A stretch of 64,000 bases of DNA, taken from assembly GCF_901709675.1 (NCBI RefSeq), contig NC_051098.1, positions 5,282,000 through 5,345,999 on the forward strand, written 5' to 3'. The notes under the pieces were generated by a model that saw only the letters and a list, made by a program, of their open reading frames with translations, did not search any database and was not told the origin of the DNA. The translations under genes and the position numbers were made by a program. The stretch comes from Syngnathus acus (lineage: Eukaryota > Chordata > Actinopteri > Syngnathiformes > Syngnathidae). Below, piece after piece: positions 13,537 through 27,300 of the stretch (the stretch's first letter is position 1; each line of letters starts with the position of its first letter).

Positions 13537-13609
13537 TGTTTCCGCCCGGTTTCGAACCGGGGACCTTTCGCGTGTGAGGCGAACGTGATAACCACTACAC
13601 TACGGAAAC
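13537..13609 (-). tRNA. tRNA-Val(CAC), copy 3
   Basis: Third identical copy. Its flanks have diverged slightly (for example AAAATT for AAAATC in the 3' flank), while the tRNA body is unchanged. Confidence 0.95.
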
Positions 13610-14229
13610 CCTTGAACACAACGTCGAATTTGTCAGTCTTAAATAGGTATTGTATTGCTACGCGCGAATTCGTTCCATGCCATGAAAACAATTATTTGTA
13701 ATTGGTAACACAAAAAGGAATACTTTATATTTTTAATTGTGGCCGTGCTATGTCGCAGAAAACATATTTCTTGTTTAGTGTTGTATTATTAAAAAATATA
13801 TAATAAGAAATAATCAACAATTTATTTGCTAAACGACTTGCTGGTGTTTTTTTTTCTTTTTAAAAAGAACGAATATGTTATTTCAGTATATTCTGACTGA
13901 TAACAGCAACAGCTGTCAGTGGCCCAAAGGTGGCAGCATTTGAACGATTCCCAAATCAAACGCTTATTTTCTATATGCATCAAACCATCCGACTTGAAGC
14001 TATTTTGACTGTGATTTAAGACGATGCATGTCATTTAATGGAAATTGAAACATTGTAGTCAGTGAATAAACTTAAGTCACGGTTAGTATTGGACATAGAC
14101 GTTCTGCTATCAAGAGATGGCTGCGCTCGTGTTCCATCCAATAAATAGTATATATACAAAACATCGTTATACAAAGAAAGCGCAAAGAAACAAAACGGCA
14201 TCGCATGTGGTCACAGCATTGCCAAGTTT

Positions 14230-14235
14230 TTTATT
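14230..14235 (-). terminator. polyadenylation signal of the dnal4-like gene
   Basis: TTTATT on the plus strand, AATAAA on the minus strand, about 220 bases past the stop codon of the dnal4-like frame. Confidence 0.55.
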
Positions 14236-14455
14236 GTTCTACCTTAAACGCCAGACCATAGATGGCGATAATGAGAAAATAAAACAAATGCTGGCGCTAG
14301 GAAATCAAGCGAAGAAGAACCACGCTGAAGAGTAAACAAGTTGTCGTCATTGCCACCTTCTTTTAGCAAGATTGTTTCTGATTATCAGATGGTAGTTCAT
14401 TGTTCGATAGTAGTCTGCGCCCAACGATGAGGAGGAAGAGGACCCACTGGCGGTG

Positions 14456-14776
14456 CTAGCAGCACTTCCAAATACAAATCGCCAAGCTCCCTCCGTAGAA
14501 CATGTAAAGCAGATGCTTCGCCTCATGAGTGACGCCGAAGCCGAAACTTTCTCCGATAACAACGTGCCACGCTGTGCCAAACATCTTGTCCATGTTGTCC
14601 TTGACAATCTTTGCTGCCGTCTCATTATTGTTTGCACACTTTTCGAAGGCTGAAATGCACATCGCTATGGCCTCCTCCTTCATTTCCTCGGTCATGTCCG
14701 TGTGCCTGACGATGGGGAAACTGTACGCCAGCTTCTTGACACCTTCTTCTGGTGCTGCTTCTACAGTGTCTGCCAT
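14456..14776 (-). CDS. dnal4-like: dynein axonemal light chain 4-like, intronless (106 aa)
   Basis: One uninterrupted frame of 106 codons matches the full length of DNAL4 (about 105 aa), an LC8-related light chain of axonemal outer-arm dynein. Family landmarks are present: FPIVRHTDM…EEMKEEA, CANNNETAAKIVKDNMDKMFG, AWHVVIGESFGFGVTHE, LLYMFYGGSLAICIWKCC at the C-terminus. I start at the ATG at 14776 because it gives family length; the frame stays open upstream to 14824. The usual vertebrate gene is split, so absence of introns suggests a retrocopy, yet no stop or frameshift has accumulated and a polyadenylation signal follows. Conserved family positions changed here include GFEITHEVK to GFGVTHEAK. 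It may be a functional retrogene, a paralog (dnal4b) that lost its introns, or a young processed copy. Confidence 0.85.
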   Translation of the reverse strand: MADTVEAAPEEGVKKLAYSFPIVRHTDMTEEMKEEAIAMCISAFEKCANNNETAAKIVKDNMDKMFGTAWHVVIGESFGFGVTHEAKHLLYMFYGGSLAICIWKCC

Positions 14777-14999
14777 TGAAATTATGACCAAGATACGATT
14801 GGGGTTCTGAAGACGAAGCTTCACTTAACGTGGTCTCCTAACAAGCGCAATTCATTTGCGTCTTTTTTTGTTTTGTTTCGAGCGATCGGGCGGCTGCGGC
14901 GCCATCGTACGCCACCCCTTTAGTGTCCTCGTGACGTTTCATCTTTGTACGTACTTTGTCACGTCCAGGTTCGACTGATCTATTGAGGTGTACGTTTGT

Positions 15000-16480
15000 A
15001 ATTTGGAAAAAACAACTCAGACTCTGCTTTGTGTGTTGATCTAAAACTTCTGTACAAATTATTGCATTTAAACTCGTCCTAAAGATCGGTTTAGTACTCT
15101 ACTTGTAATCATCAGGATTTGAAATTTACTGTGTAATTGACTTCAGCGCTCCATTAAAGTCTGACATCACTTGCCTCTCACTCAATGTCTCCATGGTGAC
15201 TTTATCTCATTGTCAGTGCTGACAGCTGGACATCGTGCACCTCAGGGAAAATAAGCATCTCCCTTTCAAAAAGACTGTTCATGCCCCCCCAAAAGCCCAC
15301 GTTGCTTCTGTGTCACATGTGCATGCATGCATGTGCCTTTTTTCCTACTCTAACTTTAAAGGCATACAAAGGCTGTCGTTTTTCATGCAGTAGTAATTGT
15401 TGTAAAGGCCGCACATGTCGACTGTTGGTCTGCTGTTTGGTTTGTTGAGAAACTAGGAGACCCGTCTGTCTGTGGGAATTCGGTTCAACCACACAGGTCA
15501 CCTTAGTCCAAGCAAAAAAAGTAATGAGCAAGTGATGATGTTTGTGATGCACTTTATTTCTGTTTCGGTGATCTAATGGACATACTGTATCCATCCATAC
15601 TTTTAAGAATCAAACCACATTATTACGATACATGTTAATCTTTTCTTTTTTTTTCTTCTTTTTTTACAAAAAAACCCTTACTATACATGGCCACTTTTTT
15701 GCAAAAAAAAAGCTTTACTATGCATGGTAATTTTTTATGAAAAAGAAAAGCCTTACTATACATGGTCTTTTTTTAATTTAAAAGAAAAGCCTTATGTATA
15801 TGGACATTTTTTAAACAAACAAAACAAGCTACTATACATGGTCATTTGTTTGAGTTAGGGTCGTGGGTCAAGGGTCAGGGGTAAAGGGTTATTTTCTTTT
15901 CAGACACTGTAATGAAAACATATACAAGACACCTTAGTAAGTTTGATATTTATATTGGGTGCAGACGACTTGAAATAGTCAACATTGGAAGCAAATGTTT
16001 ACTATATTAAAACAGTTTTCTGATGCGTTAAACCCAGCAAATTGACGATGGGAAAAAGCCCAAATTAAAATTGATGCTATTTTTTTTTTTTTTTTACAGT
16101 ATCCTTAAAATTACATGTTCATCTTGCAAAGGAGATGACTCAACAGACCACATTGTTTGCAGTTTCCCCCAAAACAAAGTGAAAGATATGGTTTAGATAT
16201 TCGTGGGATGCAAAGTCAAAAAGACACATGATCAAGTAATTGAGCAAGGTTAGTTTTGCACACTTAAAGGAACAAGAATCCCCCCACGGACACACACAAC
16301 CAGGGCAATGGGTGGGGGTGTATTTGCTCATGTGCTGAATGAATCAACTATTCCATCAAGCATGAAGAGCGTTTATTGTAGCATATCTGCAACACAGCAG
16401 AGACCTTCATCTTCATTTTCTTCTCCCTCCTCCAGTGCTTTGCTCAGTCTCCTGCCTAAGTGAATCTTTCCGCCTTCAGG
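15000..16480. other. intergenic region with minisatellite, no gene seen
   Basis: Short open frames only. A minisatellite lies at 15676-15846 and poly-T runs near 15640 and 16080. Confidence 0.4.
15676..15846 (+). repeat. five-unit minisatellite, period 36-39 bp
   Basis: The core CTTACTATACATGG recurs at about 15677, 15712, 15751, 15790 and 15829, separated by A/T-rich spacers with T runs followed by AAAGAAAAGC. The units are imperfect. Confidence 0.85.
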
Positions 16481-16501
16481 CTGGCCACCATCGATCCAGG
16501 G

Positions 16502-19500
16502 ATGATGGAGTTATCACTGATGGCTGCACAGGTAAGGAGCGCAAGCAAACACTGACTGCAAATGGTCAGACAAGGATCTGGGAAAGGAGGTGTACTGGAA
16601 TTTTGAAGTGATTTTGAGTCTTTATCCAAATTAGTTTTTTAACATCGGTTTTAAGCATGGAGAGATATAGGAACATCAGACTGTAGTTGTGAATTCCTTA
16701 GCTAAGTGATTTATGATATATCATAAATATTGTATGTCCTCAAAAAGTTGAAATGAGAAATGGGATAAAAATATTTTCAGTATAATTAGAAAATGAATAA
16801 AAATGGCAATTGTTACAAATATGTATAACTTCATAAAGTCTTTTGACAATTCATATAAGATGACTGAACAAATACAAATTTACTTTAATTAAAATTTTTG
16901 GACACATCTGAATAATGCAATCCTTAACTTTATGCAAACACATGGCATCAAGTATTGGGGCTCAGTAAATTATTATGGTGAAATGACAAAAGAAAAAAAA
17001 AGTCACAATCAAAGCGTGACGTCAGGAATTCCAAAGTCGGAGCCACACAAACAAAAGCTCTCCATTGTACTTTGTTCAGACCAAAGGACAATAGTAGTGA
17101 TTCGGAGCACCTTAAGGTCATATTGGGAATAAAAAGCAAAGAGTGAATCACTTTACATAACAGGAAGTTATGCTTTCGAAATCACTTGATAGTTTGCTGT
17201 TTGGTGTTTCAAACACCGTGTTTGCATTGCTTTATGCATTATGAGAAATAAATGATGGATGGATGGATGGATGGATGGATACTGTACAAACAGCGATAAT
17301 TCAAGTGAAGTTTTTCCACAAGGAGAGATGGAGGCAAGGGCTTTATTTAAACAAGTGAGTCATGTGTGAGGTCACGTCTTGTGGGTTCTTTGCTTTTTTA
17401 AGGCTATTGTTTCAAAGAGAAGTCATTTGGAGGCAAATATCTGTATCTACCCCCATCATGAATTTCTTTTTATTTCATTGGTTGATGGTAAACAGCTTTC
17501 CTTTTTCAGCCTGTTCTTTTTCCTCTCATCACCCTTTGTCCTTTGATGATCACTGGGGATCGCGAGCCAGAGGGCAATGCTTGTTATTGGTGATGGGACG
17601 GGACACAAACCCCACCAGATGAGATGTCTCACGAGATCGAGTTCACAAAAAGACGAGACAAAATGTTTTGCAAAATTTCGAATATAGAACAACGCCTCAT
17701 TTAAATTTTCCAGTTTTTAAAATGTCGTATTTTTATTGAGCAGAATGCAAGAAAATGAATGATCTCGCGCTAAAGAGCAAATGTGAACATAAACAGGAGA
17801 GCTACTTTTGTTACGGGCTGTTTTTTTCAGATGCTGCTGCAGTAACAGCTGCAGCTGAGATCTTCCCTCTGACTGAATAGTTGAACAAAAAAAACCCCCA
17901 AGTGCCAAACATATAAATAAAGTAAGCATTAATGTAAATAATAACTGTATTAGTGACTTTACTTCTGGGCACCATTTCGAGCCATCCGAACTAGGTTTAG
18001 GGTAAAAAAAACATGGTTTCAAACTAGGGTTAGGGTTTTGAAATAGGGTTTCAAAGTAGGGTTTCAAAGTAGGCTTAGGGTCTAAAACGAGAGGTAATGT
18101 TTAAAAGTAATGTTCTAAACTAGGGTTAGGGTATCAAAATAGGGTTTCAAACTAGGGTTTCAAACTAGGGTAAGGTTTTCAAACTAGGGTTAGGGTATCG
18201 AAGTAGGGTTTCAAACTAGGGTTGGGATTTCAAACTAGGGTAAGGGTTTAGAAGTAGCGTTTCAAACCAGGGTTAGGGTTTAGAAATAGGGTTTCAAACT
18301 AGGGCTAGGGGTTCAAATAGGGTTAGGGTTTAGAAGTAGGGTTTCAAACTAGGGTTAGGGTATCGAAGTAGGGTTTCAAATCAGGGTTATGTTTGGCAGT
18401 AGGGTTTCAAGCTAGGGTAAGAAGATAACACTCCAAGTTCTGACTATGCACATGCCAATAGAGACATCATCCATTCAGTTATCATTTGGAGACTATTCAA
18501 ATTGCCTTTGTCAAGGTTGCCACATCTATGCACATACTTCAGACTTAATTTGTAAACTCACAGTGCCTGTCATCATACGGGCATGGAGAGTTGAGCCAAC
18601 CTCTATAGTGATAACCTGAGGACACGTTACTGCTGAACACATTAGGCACACGGGCGAATGATTCATGAGTCATGGCACGCATAATATAAGCCACATAATG
18701 CTTTATTCATTCAGGAGGGGCCGAGCATGACAGATTAGAAGCATACAAAATCATCACATGCACATGTACAGAAACAATGGCATGTCTCTTATACGCATAA
18801 GTTATGTCAATTTTCAGCTCACACATCACTTGGGCAGTCAACGTTTAAAGTTTTTGGGGTTGCAATTTCATGATGTGGTACAATTAGAGACACTACACTT
18901 CATCATTTCATGTAAGACTATGCCTTGATATTATTATTAAGACTCTGTAACCACATGACAAAACAAAGGATATTTCACTACAATTATTGTTTGCTATACT
19001 TTTATAAATGTAAATAGGAGTTTCACATAACTGTCTTTTTTCAAGTGCTATTGTTTATATTTTTATTCAGTTATGAAATATGTTTTCAAAATTCATAATT
19101 TCATTAGTTTTAGTAAATTATAGTAACCTTGTCACTGAACAGGGAACTGAACCCATGCTGCCTGCATTAGGATCATCACCACACCCGACCGAAATGTGTA
19201 TTGTATAATTGAGATGAACACTTGGAATACCACTGGGACACCTTTGTCCATTAAAATAATCTCTTTACAGCAGTCAAGTGTATTTTTGTTTGCAATATCA
19301 GAGGATTAGGATAATCCGAGTCTTGCAACGTCGTTAATTTTGGATTTCATAACAAGGTGCTTCCGTGTACAAACAAATAATCCCGTTGGAACGATGGCGA
19401 CAGAGAACTATGATACCTTTATGTCTATAGTGATTGTATTTTCAAAACTATATTTCAGCACTTGACACTTTCCAAGATGTTTTTTACTTTGCTCAGATTG

Positions 19501-22500
19501 ATTTTATCCACCTATGACTGCCGGGTGGTTAGCACCATAAAACCGAGCAGGCTGTTTTGAGGAGTAGGTCTTCGATGACCAATCCTCAGCCCGCTACTGA
19601 AACTGTTTAGTCTTACGAAAGGCACTGACCACAAAACGTTTGCGACTGTTGTAAATTATGATGTGCAAGTCTAATATATTGAAACAGGATATAAAGATGA
19701 GGGTGGCTGTTGATGCAGGCAAAATAAAAGAAGATGGCATGGTCAAGGTGAACATTTGATTTCTCGGCAAGCCACCTTTTGTGTTGATCATCAGAGTACA
19801 GGACTTATGTTCAGTTTTATGGAATATCAACTCTAAATTTTTAAAGCCAAGGTGTATACTCCAGGTTGACATGCAACGGGAATAGAGATACCGTCTGTTC
19901 AGTGGAGCACACAATTAATAAAAATGAGCTTAACAGTGCATGAAACATACACAAGTATTTTCAGAGGTGCGTGTATGTAATGTGTGTTCTACCTGCACGC
20001 ATATCTGTGTCTCTCTTTTGTGTTTGCAGATTATATCATGGTTGTGCAGGAATATGCAGGAATTGTGGGTTCAGTGACTGTGATTGTGCGTGTGGTCAAA
20101 CATAGAATGTACCCAATAAATATATGAGAACCATTTGCGGCCATTTTGAATAGTTACATTTTAACCATATATTTTGGATAAAGCCAGTGAGGGGAAAATG
20201 AAGCTTCAAATTTGCTTCATGAAACAGTTGTTTTATTTTTTTACCCCTCTTGATGAAATGGTTGTTTTAATGAAAGTGGTTTAGAAATGGTAATTCAGAG
20301 TGCTTTCGTCAATGTTAAACAGAGCACCATCTCGAGGAGACAAAAAAATACCAAAAATATTATTTAATTTGTATGTGGCTTTCTCCCCATTACTCATGCT
20401 TCTGCATGTCTAAATTGGCCTTACATTTTTCGATTCTAAAGATACTCAATGACATGTAGACAGCCAACATTATTTTTTTTCCTCTCATTTTAAGAACCAA
20501 TTACTGCATTTTGTGGAATTCCTTTAAAAGAACATGAAGCAACCAAAACATACCTCTCATCATTGTGGTGCTGTATGCATAATTAATGGTTCATGAGATC
20601 ATTAAATTGTGTTGGTGTACTCGGTATTTTGGTAGGTTTTTCACAATTTATTCTGAATGTTGCTATGGCTTGGAACACAATGGATTACTGAGTATTTATG
20701 TAGTGTGAGGAGACAGATGGGGAACAGAAGGGAAGAGGACGCCATATGATTAAAGACCTCAAGCAGAAATAAACATGACCACCTTGGGACTTACTTGTGT
20801 AGGTTGACCCACTAAAACGTGTTCTGACGGAATGCTCGTGTATATGTGTGCACCCGGATGCATCCGACATGTGCATCCACAGTACAGTGTGATTGTGTTG
20901 AGAGCATATGAAGCGGTCGTACGAAAGCCGGACAACGTCACTCCGTGATGTCGGTGAATGGTGCTCATTGCTCGTCTGTCAGCTTGAGCGCCTCTGGCAA
21001 AGATAAGCAAAGATTCAGCCACCCATGGAACACAACCCCGCCTCTCTATGTCTCACTCTCTGTCACTTTTGTACTCCTTGCACTTTTCTTCACCATACCT
21101 TACTCTGCAGACTTCTCTCGATCCACTTTCTCCTGCTCTGTTATTCTTGCACCCTCCCTTCCTGTCATAAGTTCAGTCTGCCTTATTTTGCCTCCAGACA
21201 TGCTCAAGATGTTGTATTTTCTTGTCATTACATGGCTCGATAACTAAGACATTATGATGTTATTTTTTTTCTTGATTTGAAAACAGTCATCCTGGGACTC
21301 ATTTGAATGACGTCAGTTCAATTGTGTTTTTCCCAGAAAATAAGACAAAGTGATGTCATGTCTCTGAAAGTCGCCGCTAGCAAGGAAGATTTCTTTGGTT
21401 ACTTTTCCCCCTTTGGCTCCTTATGGCGGACAGTTATCCCTTAGTTTATTCATGACAATAATTGTGAAAGTCATCAACACAGTGAGGGTGGATGGTATCA
21501 TTTATACGTATAATAATAATGTATAATAGTAAAAGGCACAATTGACTTCATTTGTTTATTCATAATTTATATGGTGATTGACAAGACAAAATCACAAAAA
21601 GTCGATTACAGAATAAATTCCGATATTTTTAAAAAGTTGTGTATTGAATGTTTTCAGTGTTTTGAAGAGTATGTGTGTGTCAAATACATGCACATTTTCA
21701 CTATTTTGTATTCAGGTGTACCTAATATAGTGTCCTGTGAATTACACGTTCATTTTTTTGCACTGCCATTTTCTCAATCCTTTGTTTCTCTTCATCTCCT
21801 CCCTTTCTGTCTTTTTCCTGTCCCGACAGATGTTTTAGAGGGAAGAGGAACAGCTGGCTGCGGTCGGGCTGTTTATTCGCTCCTTCTCCTTTCCCTTCGT
21901 TTCTCTTCCTCCCTTCATTTCAGCAGTTACAGACAGAGAATCCCATTTATAGCCCTAAAATCAGATTTTTTGTGTGGCTTGGGCTTGTTTACAATATTCA
22001 AAGACACATTTTCTTGGTAATGATGTTTGTGAGCAACCAACTACCTCAAGCAAGTAAATTCTAATGAACAAACAAACGGCTGTGATTAATTTTCAAACAC
22101 AGATATTAATGTGTGTTGCTGCCACATGTGTGCATATACGTTTGTGTTGTGTGTGAATCTGAATCCCCTCTTAATTTACGAGAATATTATGTAACTAATC
22201 CAGGAAATGTCATTCATAAGGTATCAAATTTGTACGGGGGTTCTTGAGGTGCCATGACACGAGGATTTCCTTCTCATCAGATTTTGAGGATTGAAGTGAT
22301 GTTTCTCTTTAATCCCAACAGGTCACGCAGCACTGCATGCTGTTACAGGATATCCTGAATGCGTCCAATCGGGATAAGAGCAATGGCTTGAGAGTTTGCA
22401 GGATGTGTGCAGCAAACAAGAAGAGACAGGAAAAAAAAAAACATGTTGGTGGATTACATTACACACTGAAAGAGTGAGGAACAAAAAGATGCCGATAGCG

Positions 22501-24253
22501 ACCTTTTGAATTTATGAGCACTTCTTGAAGATTTGCATCTGTGTTATCCAGGAAATGGCTTTGGGTGGATTTACATTACATGGTTCAAGTGATGTGAAAT
22601 TGGATGTCCTCAAATTGAAATCCAGGTTATTAAATGAATGAAAAGCCAATGAAACGAAACTGCACTGTTATGTAGGCCTGACAACACATACATGCACGCA
22701 CAAACACACACGCACACACACACGCACGCACGCACACGAACAACACACACACACAAACACACAAATAGTTGAACTAAAAATTCCAAGGCATCAAACTTTG
22801 ATAACATTTTAACTACATTGTTTTAAATTGAACTACAGTATTTTTCTTAAAGATTGCATTTGTAAAAATTAGGTTGCCCACGTTTCACAACAAAGAAGTA
22901 AGAGTTCACGGAAAGATTGTTTCTTTTAATTAAGTACAAACAACTTGCTAACACTGTTGCCACAGTTGTACATTGGAATACAAATTTGAGTTTGAACCAA
23001 TCAATCAACTCGTGGATTTTTAGAGATGTCATTAAAACAACGAGATTATAACTGGTTTGTATAGCGATCAAACTACGATGAGCAATGTGTGCATGTCAAC
23101 ATTCAGCTTGTTTGACAAACCTTTGAAAAATGAGTGGGACCTTTAATATAATAACTAGTACTTTCTAGCTCTGGACACGATGATGAGAGTAATGCTGAAT
23201 AATTTACATATGACATGGAGATAGAGTCGCCTGTGATGTCACAGTGCGGGCACGGTGCAGGAGACAAGCATAGAGGATGGCTTAAAAGTTTGATGTTACA
23301 AATCCAGCCCAGAAAAGAGCCAGGTTGAAAGCTAGAAAAACGATTGGCCCTCAACATCATCCCTTCATCTCAATATATCATCCCTTATAAATTATAGTGC
23401 ATCCATCATTTTCATGTCTGTTTGACATTCATCATCATCATCATCCTTCCACCTCTTCTTTACATCCCTCCTGTCTGCTGAGCCGCCTACCTCACATCTT
23501 CTCCTTTCCGGAGCTTGTCATCATCATCTTCCTCCTACCTTATGCGTACATACATTCCATCATTTGTTCACTGTCCCACCTTCTCCTCCCCCTCCTCACC
23601 TCTTTCCTTTCTTTCTCCCACCTTGTCATCACTGCCATCCTATCCTTACCGCATGTCTTCCATTATCCCATCAGCCATTCATTCTTATTCCTCATTTCCT
23701 CATCTCTACATGGCCACTTCTGTAGTTGTATTCCCGAGTTGACCTCAATTTTTACCTCATCCATTCTCTTACAATCCCATCATCTTCCTACTTCATCCCC
23801 GTGATCTGTCATCATCCTACTTCACTTTAACTTCTACAGTAGCTCATAATATTGTTATTTTCACAACATCTCATATTATCTCATTCCTTGATCCTTACAT
23901 CTCATCACATCTATTTCATCATCATCATGAGTTCATGCTCCGACCTAATCTCTTTACATCCAGTCCTCTGCCTCACTTTTACATTTCCTTTCATTCTCTT
24001 TTTTTATTCTTTTGTTGGTTTATCAGGTGTATTCCCCTCTGACATTGCTTTCAGTTTCTACCTGGAGGGGTGTCTCATCTGTTCAGGTGGACTCACACCT
24101 GAGACGGACCCCCCCCCCCCCGCATCACATTGTGTCTAATCACTTTTATGTCCTAGTTTATATCACAAAGCACAACCTGTACCCTTCAACTCATACACAT
24201 ACATACACATCGCAGGCGTGCTGTCCACACACTTTGCCCTTAGAGAGTGCATG

Positions 24254-24328
<75 letters not shown>

Positions 24329-27300
24329 CTTAGATTGAGCAAGGTCTCATTAAAGTGATCTTTTGCTGTGCGCTCTCTGTCTAAGTCAGAGTGCAGAGCA
24401 GGAGGACACTGGGGAGCTTTTTTCTTACGTCACATTTAAACCCCTGTAGGTACAACTTTTCTTTCACTTCTTATCCTCTATCTTCCCTTTCCAAATCCTA
24501 ATATTTTTGCTGCACTTTTGCCTGATGAAAAATGTGACTGTATTTCCAACCGTAAACAGAAGTTTTCCGACCGTCCTGCTGTATTGATTTTAGTTGTAAC
24601 AATATACAGAAGAGGTAGGCAATTTTAAGGCTAAATAAGACCTATTGTTAATGATTTAAATGACTGTCTTGAAATTTTTGCAACTTCAATGTTTGTGTAG
24701 ATTTATTACATAGTTGCAGTCTGATAATTGTATATGCTGGTGTATATGTGATGCTGCTATACTGCGAGTCTTTGTTCCGGCATCAACACTAAAAAGTTTC
24801 CTCACTTACATAATTCATTTTGTGCAATTATACTTTATTCTTTAATGCTGACTGCTAACGTCTCACTGAACATTCTCCTTTTGATCGTCCTTAACTGACT
24901 GGCCGTGTTATCAAATGTGCACGCTGTGCAACTGCTGCAGCTGGTGTCATTGCTCTGTAACTTGGTCTGACCGCTAGAAGAGAAAACAAAGTGATGACCA
25001 TGATTCATACGTTAAACTAGAAAAGACAGACTAATGAATACATGTCCCAATAATAATTTTGTCATTAGCACAACACTGTTTCAATCTCAATTAAATATCT
25101 GTGAAATTAAAAATATTTATTTAAAAGGAAACACTTCCACAAGTAAATTGTCCGTTTATCATTTCAATGATTACTCGTGCACCATTGGTTGTTGAAATGA
25201 TTTCTTACCAATGTAGGTCACGGCTGCCCAAACAGAACTTTTTTTTTTGCATCCTGTATTTCTGTGATTAATACACAAGTATGCAGAAGATCTCACACAT
25301 AGAATTGGTAATGATAACAGGATTATTGTTCTTATGAATTTTCACAAAAGTGAAAAATATTAAAGCACATTCTTATTTCTTAATATGACAAAGTATAAGT
25401 ACAATACTTTATTTTAAATACTTTTAGTAAATTCAAATGTTGAATATTTTGTCTACGCATTTTGGTAGGAAAAGGTGAATTCAGATGAAAATTACTCATT
25501 CCTCTTCCATAAAGCCCTTCTTGTATGGTCTCACGTTATTTGTATGACTGGTCTGCTATAGATTTTTTAAATTACTCTACGGTGCATATCATAGAATAGT
25601 TATTATTAGTTTAACGTATTGATGATGTATGCTGTTCGTCTAGCCCTCACTTGATTGGCCTTCGGCAATTGTGGACACACAAAAGACATACAGGAGCACC
25701 TAAAAAAAATACTTAATAATATTGAACTCCGCAACCCCCGTTTGGAAAAGCGGTTCTGGAAAATGGATGGCTGGATTATGAAAAACTCATTTTAGTAGCT
25801 CAATTTAAAAAGTAAAAATCATATATAGATTCACCACACACAATAGATTATTTCAGACTTTTATATTTTTAAATTTATCAGCTATTTTATAGCCAATACC
25901 AAATCCACCATTTCAAGGAATTATAATATTAAATCAAACATTAACAATCATATTTTTTATATGCATCATAAATGAGGAAAGTTGTGCAGAAAATATATAT
26001 TGCCATATGTTTAATGAATCTTTATATGATTTATTTAAATATATTACTCCTGAACTAACTCTTTCACAATATTCCAAATTATCGCAATGCCCCTGTTCTA
26101 TCTGTGTCAGTTTACAGGTATTGAAAGATGTTCCAAAAGTCTTATGTAACTCTAACTTTCCTGTGAATGAACAGCTTGTCACCCCTTCATCTAGCTCATG
26201 TGTGTTTGTGTGTGTTCCCTAATTATATGTGCTTCAATATGATATTTGTGACTCGTGCGGAAAATAGACAATAGAAAGTGTAAAGAAGTATGAGAAACAG
26301 TGGTGCATAAAGATCCCCTGAGCAGAATCGTCCTTGCCAGTCGTGGCGTTTAGAAAGAGAGAAGAGGCAGACGTAAGAAATTTAAGGCTTTGCTCCAAGT
26401 GCTATGAATGTCTAATTGCATTTGCATGGACAGCGGGAGAATGAGTCTTCCTGATAGTAACTTTTGCAGCCAGAAAATTTGCGGATCTATTTTCGTAGAG
26501 TAGACGGGGCATGTGGACATGCTTGCCTATCCTGATTTTCAAGCGGGCACAAGCCTGGTTGCGCCTGAATGGAAATTTGGCAGAGCATTCTGTGCCATTC
26601 TGGTGTAATGAGGTGTCATGACATGATGCCTGATGGGGCCACGTCAGTATCAGTAGATATCCCGCTGGTCTAACTAGATTTTTCTAATTTCCCTGAAAAG
26701 GATATGAAAATCCCACTCGTGCTATGCTCACACTGTTGCTCTCCTGTTTTTGTTGATGCCATGTCGGCACTGTTTTTCTTCAGGAAGAGACACAGCCGCA
26801 AGGCTGAGACGTTTTAATGAGAGGGGGAAAAAGTTCAGTGCTGTCTTGCTAGGAAACATTTGTCTAGTTTTGGCGTGAAGTCTGATTCACATATGCGCTG
26901 TGGCAGTTGATATGTTTTCTAGTGTACCATTGTCAAATGACATCTGAGCTTCGACGTTGTGGTCTCTCTCCCCGAAATCTTTCTTCGAACCTGATAAACC
27001 CTCCGAGACACTTAGTATTAAATACAAATAATAAGCAGCAGATGTGGGAATGCTCTTGATTTATTCTTCTAAATATTGGTGCCATATCTTAACCACCGAA
27101 ATACAATATGTTTTTTTCTCAGGAAAGAAGAATGAAAGAATACAACATATGAAAATCTCTCAGAAATCCAATTTGCTAAAAAAAGTAAAGATATTTTTTG
27201 GAATCAGCCTAAAAAGAATATGTTAAACGGCAACACGATTATTACCCAGAAAGTCATCTGCCAATTAATACACAAAGTCCTTCATTATCTATTTCTACTT

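Larger units (their letters stand above)
13161..13690 (-). repeat. three tandem ~176-bp units each carrying a tRNA-Val gene
   Basis: Starts of the tRNAs are 178 and 174 bases apart. Each unit also repeats the flanks (AACAAGATAAAAAT… and …GAATTTGTCA…AAATAGG…TTGCTACGCGC…CATGAAAACA), so whole units were duplicated, not only the tRNA. Confidence 0.9.

Noticed and set aside
14117-14335. 72-codon plus-strand frame starting MAALVFHP
   Set aside because: It overlaps the probable 3' UTR of the dnal4-like gene on the other strand and matches no family.
23397-24254. Ser/Leu/His-rich frames of up to 135 codons
   Set aside because: They come from pyrimidine-rich low-complexity DNA; no conserved motif.
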